From the NCBI GenBank assembly GCA_032690845.1, contig CM064423.1, positions 32,138,044-32,202,043 on the forward strand: DNA of 64,000 bases. Direction: 5' to 3'. This DNA is from Eleusine coracana subsp. coracana (lineage: Eukaryota > Streptophyta > Magnoliopsida > Poales > Poaceae). The notes below the pieces were generated by a model. That model worked only from the letters and a program-made list of their open reading frames with translations. It was not told the DNA's origin and searched no databases. Shown piece by piece: positions 20,831-31,110 of this stretch (positions are counted from its first letter, which is position 1; every line of letters begins with the position of its first letter). Position numbers and translations under genes: made by a program.

Positions 20831-23805
20831 CTACTCCACATTGGATGAATCCAAGATATTTAGCTCACTCCTAAGCTCACAAAACCGCTTCTCATCTAGG
20901 GGCTTGGTAAATATATCAGCAAATTATTTATCGGTTCTCACATAGCTAATCTCAATATCCCCTTTTATAGAATAATCTCTCAAGAAGTAGTGTCGGATAT
21001 CTATATGCTTAGTCCTATTATGATCAATGGGGTTATATGTAATCATGATGGCACTCTCATTGTCACATAGGAGGGGAACTTTTGTCATAGGGTATCCAAA
21101 GTCCTTTAGAGTTTGTCGCATCCAAAGTAGTTGAGCACAACAACTTCCGGCTGCAACATACTCTGCCTCGGCTGTGGATAGAAGAACAGAATTTTGTTTC
21201 TTGGATGACCTGACATAAGGGACCTACCCAAGAATTGGCTAGTCCTGGAGGTACTCTTCCTATCCACCTTACATCCGGCGTAGTCGGCATCGGAATAACC
21301 GACTAGCTTGAACTTGGAACCCTTTGGATACCACAATCCTAGGTTGGGTGTGTGAACTAAATATCTCAAGATCCTTTTGATAGCCACCAAGTGACTTTCC
21401 TTTGGAGCCGCTTGGAACCTTGCACACATGTACACACTAAGCACGATATCGAGCCTAGATGCACAAAGATAAAGCAAAGAGCCAATCATGGATCAATATA
21501 CCTTTTGATCCACGGGCTTGCCATTTACATCTAGTCTGAGGTGTGCATTTGTCTTCATAGGAGTTTTGTTTGGTTTTGCATTTTCCATGTCAAACTTCTT
21601 GATTATGTCTTGAGTCTACTTGGTTTGACTTATGAATGTTCCTTCTTCAAGTTGCTTGACTTGAAAACCTAGAAAGAACTTCAACTCCCTCATTACGGAC
21701 ATCTAAAATTTCCTAGTCATAATCTTGGCAAACTCATCACAAAAAGATTGATTAGTAGAACCAAATATAATATCATCAACATATATTTGGCACACAAATA
21801 AATCATTATCCACTTTTCTTGTGAAGAGAGTAGGATCGGCCTTGCTAATTGTGAAGCCTCTGTTGATCAAGTATCCCCTTGAGGTGTTCATACCAAGCTC
21901 TAGGAGCTTGCTTGAGGCCGCAGAGAGCTTTGTGAAGCTTGTAGACATGGTTTGGTTTCTTTGGGTCTTCTAACCCCGGAGGTTGTTGTACATACACCTT
22001 CTTGAATGGGGGCACTTAAGAAATGCACTTTTCACGTCAATTTGAAAAAGCTTAAAACCATGGTGAGTAGCATAGGCAAGTAAAATACGAATTGACTCAA
22101 GCCTAGCTACGGGTGCATAAGTTTCACCAAAGTCCAAACCTTGAACTTGTGAGTAGCCTTTTGCAACAAGTCTTGCTTTGTTCCCCACCACCACACTGTA
22201 CTAATCTTGTTTGTTGCGGAACACCCATTTTGTACCTACAACATTTTGCTTGGGTATTTCCACCAATGACCACACTTTGTTTCTTTTAAAGTTGTTCAAC
22301 TCTTCTTGCATGGCCACCACCCAATCCGAGTCTTGAAGTGCTTGTTACACCCTAAGGGTTTCCATAAAGGAAACAAATGAGTAATGATGACTAAATGTAG
22401 CCATTTGGGATCAAGTTACCCCTCTATGAATATCACCAAGAATATTGTCAACGGGGTGATCCTTTTGAATGCTTTGTCAGACTCTTGGGTGTATTGGCCT
22501 AGATGCATCTTCTCCTTCTTGGTGGTTGATATCTTGAGTATCTCCTTCACCATCATCTTGAACTTGATCTTGTTCATCTTGTATATCTTGTGGAGGGGAG
22601 TTGTCTTGGTTTGAAGAAGATGGTTCATCTTGATCCGAGTTTAGATCTTGCGGTCTTATTTCACCGATAGCCAAGTTTCTTATCACATCACAAGGAGTCT
22701 GATCACCTACATCACATGGATTAACTTGCTCTTCTTCAGAGCCATTAGATTCATCAAATTGCACATCCCGGGTTATTTCAGCAACTCTAGTGTCTTTGTT
22801 AAAGACACGATATGCATAGACATTAGTTCCATAACCAAGTAGAAAACCATCATGAGTCTTGGGAGGAAATTTAGAAGATTTTGGTTTCTTGTTATGAATA
22901 AAACACTTGCTCTCAAAAACCTGATAATAGGAAACATTTGGAAGGTTACCAGTGAGGAGCTCATAAGGTGTTTTCTTCGAGATCTTGTGAAGATATTATC
23001 TATTTGTTGCATGGAATGCGATGTTGATGGCTTCGGCCCAAAAGGTATCCCGTGTCTTGTACTCATCAAGCATTGTTCTTGCCATCTCTATGGGTGTGCG
23101 GTTCTTTCTTTCGGCTACACCATTTTGTTGTGAAGTGTATGGAGCTTAGAATTCATGCTTGATGCCTTCTTCATCAAGATATTCTTCAACTTGAGTGTTC
23201 TTGAATTTGGTTCCATTGACACTCCTTATCTTCTTAATCTTCACTTCATATTCATTCTGTGCTCTTCTCAAAAACCTCTTTAGCACTCCTTGTTTTTCAC
23301 TTTTGACCTTCAAAAAGAATACCCAAGTGAAACGAGAATAATCATCAACAATTACAAGACCGTATTTGTTACTGCAGAAGCTTATGTTGGTGACCGGTCC
23401 GAATAGGTCCATTTGTAACATCTCCAATGGTCTTGTCATTGTCATCATGGTCTTGGAGGGATGTGATGCTCCAACTTGCTTTCTGGCTTGACATGTGCCA
23501 CATATTTTGTCCTTCTCAAAAGCAACATCCTTTAGTCCTACAACGTGACCACCTTTTAGAAGTTTGGAAAGATTCCTCATCCCAACATGAGCTAACCGGT
23601 GACGCCATAGCCAACCCAAGGTGGTTTTAGCAACCAAACAAGCATTTAGGTTAGATCCCTCTTTGTTGGTAAAATCAACAAGATAGATCTTGTCCTCTAA
23701 ATACCCTTTGAAAGCTCTTGAAGAATTCTTCTTCCTAAAGACTATCATGCCATCATCGTCAAAGAGACAACTATAACCCATCTCACAGAGTTGTGAAACG
23801 GACAT
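20831..23805 (-). pseudogene. SIRE-like copia element C, pol (broken, 5' part lost at element B insertion)
   Basis: Read leftward from 23805. The pre-integrase zinc-binding region comes first (HRLAHVGM, then CGTCQARK), followed by integrase with MDLFGPV. The position of the second catalytic Asp is Val (IRSVNGTKF, codon 23220-23218), so integrase would be inactive. A variable acidic linker (22477-22764) follows. Reverse transcriptase has KARLVAKGYSQ, DVKSAFL and YVDD (21783-21772); RNase H ends in ADIFTKPLDEK with the stop at 20833-20831. Stops or slips occur near 23146, 22470, 22195, 21970, 21703, 21490 and 20924. Sequence upstream of the integrase is cut by the LTR of B at 23806. Confidence 0.85.
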
Positions 23806-25454
23806 TGTTGGTAGTCGTAAATTCCCTTTCTCGACTACCAACATACCATAAAAAGGTGGATCTTAACTAATAATGTAATGAAAATAATCTTTGTACTCAT
23901 GAGTTCCTCAATTTTTGGTGAAATATGTGGTAGTAGGTGCTACAGGGTCAAAATATGCAAAAACATGTGAAAATACCCCGTCCGCCAATCACGGCTGTGA
24001 AACAGCCATTTCCTGATGGCCGACAGGGTCGTTAACAGCCAGAATCAGCACCCAGTCAGGTCATCACCAAGTAAAATTGTCAACCAACCAGATGATAAGT
24101 TGTCGTCACCCGACAGGGTGAATCAAGTGTTTAATCAATTCCCGGTCATATGACAACATGACCTAGGACTACCGGCTGATTTGGAACATCACCCCCTCAC
24201 CCGACCGACATGCAAACGCCATCGCCATGAAGCCATTTCCTAATTCCGGTCCAACCAGGAGAGGGGAAGGACAACTAGGCCACTTGGCCAAAGGGCTGCT
24301 GCACAAAAATAGGCCGCTGCCTGGCAGACCATGCCTCCCGGCGGGGCTTGCCGCCCGATGAGTCATGTCGCCCGACGGGCCTTGCCGCCTAGCGAGGCAT
24401 GCCTACCAACATAAAACCAAAGGAAAATGGCCAACCGACCCTCAAAACTGACGTTAGAACATCATTACGGCCGTCCAGAATGAGTCGGTTGGAAAACCGA
24501 CCAAATCGGGTGGCAGCCCGGCCTTCCCAGCCGCCCGCCCGACCCTACCGCTCAGCCTCCATGGCCGCCCGGTGTACCGGGCTGCCCGGCCAACGGTTTT
24601 TCACCATTTTTGGCAGCCGACTTCCCACCGGCCTACAAGTACTGCCCCTCCATCATTTGGGTATAAATACCACTGTTCGGCCACCGATTTAGACAACAAT
24701 TGAAGAGGAGAACAACAAGCACTACGCTGCACAAATGTATGAGAATAGGGAGTGAGAGTGAGAGGTAGAAGTCCGGGAGGGAGCCAAAAATGTCGGCTCC
24801 TTCTCCATCTTGTGCCTCGAGGATGAAGGTCCACCAAGGGTAGATGTAGTTAAACTCTTGTCCAAGTAGAGTATTTCTACCATTTTTCTGCAGGATCCTC
24901 ATGCATAACTTTTTATTGCTTTATATCATTAATTTGTTATGCTTACCAATTCTAGAGTTGGTATGAAAATCTAAGTGTAAATGCGGTGTTTAGACTTAGT
25001 TTTCCTAGGATTGCATTCGTCCCCAGGGGCTGTGTGGTAGGCGGCAGGTGGTGACAGCCCTGTTTGTCCAACATTGTAATCCACCACTTTCGGGAAGTCT
25101 CAAGCAGGGTTGTCTAGCGATAGCATATGCACTAGTACATGAGGTTAGTTACCGACCCTTATTAGTAGATCGTTTTCGTGCCCCGAAGCAGATAAGTTGA
25201 AATAGGATCTCATTAAATTACTTAGCGGGAGTTTACTACATTAGATTACCTGGCCCGAGGACCTCTTGTCTCTATAGAACCTATTCTCCCCTCAACCATT
25301 GTTGTTTCTCTCCTTTGTTCACTAGAGTTGGACTAGGATAGAGTTTCACTTCTCGTTCCTCGTGGATTTGATACCTTGGAATACTCCCGGGTGAAAGCTA
25401 CATCGGTATCTGTACCCTTGCAGATTTCTCTATTAGGCTTAAGGATCACCAACA
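23806..25454 (+). mobile_element. Element B 5' LTR (U1)
   Basis: The 1,649-bp LTR begins TGTTGG and ends CCAACA. It is preceded by GACAT (23801-23805), the expected target-site copy, inside the integrase gene of C. The first 38 bases form a hairpin: a 12-base arm TGTTGGTAGTCG at 23806-23817, a 14-base loop and the perfect complement at 23832-23843. The start of the 3' LTR at 57745 repeats this layout. A TATA box TATAAATA lies at 24662-24669. In U1 it is cut off from most of its element by the duplication junction. Confidence 0.85.
24332..24399. repeat. Four 17-bp imperfect palindromic tandem repeats in the LTR of B (U1)
   Basis: Units start at 24332, 24349, 24366 and 24383, each reading roughly TGCCGCCCGACGGGGCA with changes; arms TGCC and GGCA are partly preserved. 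They lie about 260-330 bp upstream of the TATA box, so in the presumed U3. The U2 copy is at 53302-53369. Confidence 0.75.
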
Positions 25455-25461
25455 AGCTTTC

Positions 25462-25479
25462 TGATGTCGTTGCCAGGGA
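25462..25479 (+). other. Primer binding site of element B (U1)
   Basis: TGATGTCGTTGCCAGGGA lies seven bases after the LTR end. It matches most of the TGGCGCC-GTTGCCGGGGA type of primer site used by Athila-like gypsy elements, but is diverged at several positions. Confidence 0.55.
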
Positions 25480-25543
25480 ATGGTAGCTGACATTTATCTG
25501 AACCCAATTCTTTTTACCTTTTCTTTTTACTCTCTTTCCTTCC

Positions 25544-25633
25544 ATGAATCCCACATCTATCCGCAACTTCTTAACCCCTAGGAGCGAATTCCTCGAACTT
25601 GTACCCTCATCACTCTCAGTCACAACCCCAAGC
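25544..25633 (+). pseudogene. Element B gag start, truncated at the duplication junction
   Basis: The ATG at 25544 opens the same 30 codons as the gag at 54514. At 25633 the sequence switches to Athila DNA and the frame ends at a stop about 13 codons later. The Athila frame that follows is in another phase, so no gag-pol fusion protein is made. Confidence 0.85.
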
Positions 25634-25647
25634 AATGCCCAGAAGTT

Positions 25648-28600
25648 ATGCCGAAGGGAGAGTCGCTAGCTAAACAGATCTTGATGTCCGAGAGTAGATC
25701 AATGATTACTTCAGAGCAGTTCGAAGAAATAAAGTCTGTCGGACCCGCCACTGTGGATCTGACATGTGCGCCGATCGGCGCAGTCTCTGAGCCGATCGGC
25801 GCAGTCGTGATGACAGGAGAACCGATCACCCTGACAACTCCGTCAAGTAGCAAGGAATATACCAAGATAGAAGCTGCGATTCTGGACAACCATCTGAAGG
25901 AATTTGAAGGGAACTTTGCTAAACCAAAGGGGGATAGAACATTGGCGAATGCTAAACCACTTGACGAATTTGAGCCAATGGACTGGATTCCCATTGATTT
26001 TTCGCACGAGTTGCTCAATATGAGAAGATCCTTCAGTCCGCAAGACGCCTCCAAAGCCGGAATTGAGTATAATTTCCCAAGTAATCGCCTCAAGTCAGAA
26101 GTTTTCGATCAAGGGATTATTGGGAGAGTTTTAGGGAAGCTTTACAAGGATGATATAGAGCTTGATGGAACAGAGGTGAAACAAGCGAAGAGATTGCTAG
26201 ACAGTTGCTTTGAGCCATCCCCCTATGAAGGATTATGTGGTGTGTATGCTGTAGGTCTCACTGAAGAGGAAGAGGAAGAACCGTACATACCATGTGAGAT
26301 ATCAAGGAAGAAATTTCCGAAAGCCTTGTGTGACTTTGGTTCTCGTGTCAGCTTGATGACCTACAATGCATTCATGAGCATGCCTTATGGAACTCAACAG
26401 CGGCTGATGGGGACTGAACTTGAGCTGATCATGGCGGATGGCAGGAAGACCAAGCCACTGGGAGTGATCAAGAATGTCGAAATTGAGATCAGCTCGAAAA
26501 CAATGCCGGTAGATTTTTTTGTTCTCGACAATAAAGAAACTAGGGTTGAAGATATCATTCTGGGAAGGCCATTCTTAAGATTAGTACAAGCTGCTAAGGA
26601 TATTTTGAAGCTGCTTAATGCAGGTATGATCTACCCTGTTGCTGATAGTGAATGGGTTACTCTAGTGCATTGTGTACCCAAGAAAGGAGGGTTGACAGTG
26701 GTGCCTAACGAGAATAATGAGTTGATCCCTCAAAGGACTGTAACTGGATGGAGAATGTGCATAGATTATAGAAGTTTGAACAAAGTGACGAAGAAAGATT
26801 ACTATCCTCTCCCGTTCATTGACGAGATGCTTGAAAGGTTAGCAAAGAATTCATACTTTTGTTATTTGGATGGATATAGTGGTTTCTTTCAAATACCGGT
26901 AAGACCAGAAGATCAGCAGAAAACTACTTTTTCTTGCCCTTTTGGGACATATGCATATAGAAGGATGCTATTTGGTCTTTGCAACGCGTCCGCAACATTT
27001 CAAAGATGCATGAATGCAATATTCGAATTCATAGAAGATATTATGGAGGTATTTATGGATGACTTCTCCGTACATGGTGCTGATTTTGATAGCTGTTTGG
27101 AGAATTTGGAGAAGGTTTTAAAAAGGTGTGTTGAATGCGACTTAGTTCTTAATTGGGAGAAGTGTCACTTCATGATAACAGAAGGGATAGTACTTGGTCA
27201 TGTCATATCTAATAGAGGGATAGAGGTTGATAAGGCATAGGTATCTACAGTTGAGAAATTACCTCCCCCTACTGATCTTACAACTTTGAGGAGTTTTCTT
27301 GGACATGCCAACTTCTATCGCAGATTTGTTAAGGATTATTCGAAGATTGCTAAACCCCTGACAGAATTATTATAGCAAGATACAGAATATATCATGGACG
27401 AGGAAAGACTCTTGGCCTTCAGAAGGTTAAAGGGAGTTGTATGCTCTGCACCCATTATGCAGCCACCTGATTGGAGTTTACCTTTTGAAAATATGTGTGA
27501 TGCAAGTGGCTATGCAGTTAGAGCTGTTCTTGGACAACAGAAGGAAGGTAAAGTGCATGCTATTTATTATGCTAGCAAAACTTTGAATGAGGCGCAGATC
27601 AATTATGCAACAACTGAGAAAGAGATGTTAGCTGTTATATTTGCTTTTGAGAAGTTTAGATCCTACATTCTAAATTCTAAGGTGATTGTATATACTGATC
27701 ATACTGCTATAAGATACTTGGTTTCAAAGAAGGAGTCTAAGTCTCGGTTAATGCGATGGGTATTGATGCTGCAAGAATTTGATTTGGAGATAAGAAATAA
27801 GAAAGGAGTAGAAAATTCTATAGCAGATCATTTATCTCGTCTTGAATTATCATCAAGTGAGCCAATAAGAGATGAAATGCGACAAGAGCAGTTGTTTGCC
27901 GCATTTGATCATAGAGAGAACTGGATGATGGATATTATCAAAGGTTTCAAGGGACAAACTGATCTAATGAACAAGAACACAAGGAAAAGAGTTAAGAGTG
28001 AAATGAGAAAATTTATATGGGCCGACCCATACTTGTATAGGTATTGCGAGGATGGAGCAGTACGGAGATGTGTACCCAGAGAAGAACGAGCGAGCATTTT
28101 AGCAAAATGTCATTCTTCGGATTATGGGGGACACTATGGCTACTTCAAAACACAGGCAAAGGTATGGGCGAGTGGATTTTATTGGCCTACTATGCATGAA
28201 GATGCAAGAAGGTATGTTGCAACATGTGCTCAATGCCAACGAATAGGGAATGTTAACAGTAGGAATGCAATGCCTCTTAAGTACAATCTTCAAGTCGATA
28301 TCTTTGATGTTTGGGGTATGGATTTTGTGGGACCCTTTGTGAATTCTCATGGTTTCGAGTACATATTGGTCGCCGTTGATTATGTCTCCAAGTGGGTCGA
28401 AGCAATGGAATGCAAGGCTAATACTACAAGAGAATCAAGAAGTATACTTCAGGAGCAGATATTTCCTAGGTACGGAGTACCGAGGATAATAATTACAGAT
28501 GGAGGATCCCATTTTACAGGAGGAGAATTTGCTAGGTTTTTAACCAAATCTGGAGTTGAACATAGAATTGGAACAGCCTACCATCCCCAGGCGAATGGAC

Positions 28601-29199
28601 AAGCAGAAACATCAAATAAGCAATTAAAGGGAATCCTGCAGAAGATTGTTACAAAGGAAGGAAAAGATTGGGCCATGAAGCTTAATGGAGCGTTATGGGC
28701 ATATAGGACGACATTCAAGACACCGATTGGTATGACAACATATCGATTCATCTATGGGAAATCGTGTCACCTATCGGTGGAATTGGACCATAAGGCTTAT
28801 TGGGCTATAAAGGAAATGAATTTGGAACTTGATGCCGCTGGCATGAAAAGAAAGATACAAATAAGTGAATTGGAAGAGATACGATTGCATGCATATGAAA
28901 ATTCAGCCATATACAAAGAGAAAACAAAGAAGTTGTACGACAAGAAGCTTTTGAAGAAGGAATTCAAGGAAGGAGATCGGGTGCTCCTATTTAATTCACG
29001 ATTCAGATTATTTGGTAAAGGCAAACTGCGAATAAAATGGGAGGGACCTTATCTTGTGAATACGGTGTTACCTTCGAGAGCGGTAATCATAATGGATGGC
29101 AAGAGAAGCAAGTACACGGTGAATGGACAACGTTTAAAGGTATACCTAGAACCTGACACATCTGAATTAAAATCTTTTGATGTGTATTTCACTACTTAG
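25648..29199 (+). pseudogene. Athila-type Ty3/gypsy pol (protease, RT, RNase H, integrase), two stops and an internal deletion
   Basis: One frame with stops at 27238 and 27373. A gag-end region holds palindrome cluster 7 (25768-25802). Protease: ALCDFGSRVSLM, Asp at 26332, with Gly-Ser where Gly-Ala is usual. Soon after LGRPFLRL the frame passes directly into reverse transcriptase (LKLLNAGMIYP, about 26600), so the protease-RT connector common in Athila is deleted in frame. RT: DYRSLNK and FMDDFSVHG (27055). RNase H: MCDASGYAVRAVLG (about 27496). Integrase: HHCC finger (about 28108-28245) and catalytic D 28321, D 28498, E 28606 (D-58-D-35-E), all present, then the C-terminal domain. The frame begins 15 bases after the duplication junction. 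Confidence 0.9.
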
Positions 29200-29445
29200 T
29201 ACCCCGTGTGGTCGAGCTTAACGACGTAAAACAAAGGCTTGTATGTATTTTGATTTTTTGTAGTTTTTCTTTTTCTGATTTGGTAATTTAGTGTATCGCG
29301 CCGATCGGCGCAGCCCTACACCGATCGGTGCCGTAGAGTCCTTTTGGTTTTTGAGTCGGTTTTGGACCTTGCCTTTTTAAGACTCGTTAAATTCCACGAA
29401 TAAGAGAAAGAGTCCTAGACCAATTGGAAATCAAGGGATATAAAT
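29200..29445. other. Athila spacer after pol (U2)
   Basis: Non-coding, the counterpart of 302-547, with the first palindrome pair at 29298-29330. Confidence 0.6.
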
Positions 29446-31110
29446 ATGAGGGGACAGCAAACCCACGGATCAACTCGTATTACATCGTCACCAAAACAAA
29501 CCCTAAGAGCAGAAGCGATGGAACGCGGCGCATCAGACAGAAATCAAGGCGGCGCCGATCGGCGCGACTCATGCGCTGATCGGCGCGACTCTGGAGCCGA
29601 TCGGGTCGGCGGGGGATTTCCTCAACCTTCTGCAAATTGGTCCTGGGAAGAAGTCGACGAAGTGTTGACACCAACACGAGATGATCCTCTCGTCTGGTCA
29701 GATCTGCAGAAGCAATTCATGAAGAAAAGCGAAGCTGACGCGTGGAACGCCGACAAGGTGAAGATGGACAATGAACTTCGGCAGATGATGAAGAGAGTAT
29801 TGATGCGCAAAGGAAAATCTGTCGCGCCTATTACAAGTGAAGGAGTTTCTCAAAGGTATACCATGGAAAGTCTTCTTGATCTTGCTAAGCGCTAGTCGTA
29901 TGAGGATTTCCTATCTTTCGAAAGATCATTAACTGAGCAAGAGAAGGAAGAGCTAGATGAAGAGAGGACCCTCAGAATCCATAGGTGCCGACTTTATAGT
30001 GAATATGACATTGCCGCCAAGTATGAACTCAAGCTACGAGAGGAAGCCGAAGAAGCTATGTACCAGCGGGATGCGAAGAAGGATCTTCAAGCTAGAAGGG
30101 ATGAATCCTTTCCCAGGGTTCTTACCGATTGGGAAAGTTTTCAAGAAAATAAGATTCATAGGAACGGTTGTAATGAGGGTTGCAAGCGTTTCTTTTGTGC
30201 GAAAGATCTTCAACGCAAGGTTAAACTCCAATTGGCAGAAGATCCAGCTTTCATACCTAGAGATTTAATATATGATAATGGCTATCGAGCAGTCCCTAGA
30301 GGGAGGACACCTAAGGAGATTAATGATGAGATTTTACGAAGGCAGCAGAATAAGGTGATCCGTGAGCGTAATCTAGAGCAGTTAGCTGAGTATATGAAGG
30401 AAGATGATAGCTGAGCTGATCGGCGCGACACTGGAGCCGATCGGCACGACCTAAAGATGGCTGAATTTATTGATCTGACGGCTTTGCCAAGTGAAGACGA
30501 AGAACCTTCTGCAAGGAAGTGTGACACTACACTAGAGGTTCGCAGATCTGCTAGACTATCGGGTAAGCCAATTAAAAAGTATTTTGAACGGGATAGCGAC
30601 TTTGATACGTCATACTATTTGGAAACTTTGGAAAGCAGTGATCCTAGTGTGCCTGGAGATTTTAGTGATGATTTTGATATGCGAAGAAGCTTTGGTAGTC
30701 CTGAGTTCAAAAATCAGAAAACACTTGCAGAATGCAGTAATGATAGGGCAGCAGGAATTTCAACAAGAGTTAATGGTAATGCAGAGGAAAGTGGAGGAAG
30801 TCGCAATGGTGGAAGAACACCACTGCGCCGATCGGCGCAACCTTTGCGCCGACCGGCTCGGAGGAATTTGAATAGTGCCTCCCCTTATAGCGTTGAAAAT
30901 CATAACCTGCAACCGCCTACTTGCTGTCCTGTCTGCCGAAGAAACATTGAGCGTCTGTACCTAGACAGAGATCGTGCTTACAGGCATCAAAGAGATGTGG
31001 ACCGCAGAATCCAGGATACAATCGAGATGAATGAAGCAGACTACACTTTTCTCATAAGGAATATAAGACGAATTTTCCGAGTCTTGAGCAGGCATGGCCT
31101 GCATGATTAG
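29446..31110 (+). pseudogene. Athila 3' open frame of unknown function (U2 copy, two stops)
   Basis: Same frame as 548-2212. Stops remain at 29893 and 30412, but the middle U1 stop is a GAG codon here (29941-29943), so the second segment is open from 29896 to 30411. Other differences from U1 are a few substitutions. The intact glutamate suggests that the U1 stop arose after duplication, or that it is an allelic difference. No domain is recognised. Confidence 0.7.

Larger units (their letters stand above)
1..25633. repeat. Left copy (U1) of a ~29-kb tandem duplication, truncated by window start
   Basis: Positions 1-25633 match 28899-54603 base for base apart from scattered changes. The coordinate offset starts at 28898, falls to 28895 through A-run changes near 2945-3270, and rises through a G run (8684), a C run (about 15400), a GA microsatellite (20315) and a 54-bp indel (about 22570) to 28970. 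Identity is above 99.5% by eye. The left end of this copy lies about 3.3 kb before the window. Its right end at 25633 is where the two copies stop matching: this copy continues into Athila pol, the other into the gag of element B. Confidence 0.97.

Noticed and set aside
24169..24692. GC-rich open frames within the LTR of B
   Set aside because: They coincide with the palindromic array; composition artefact.
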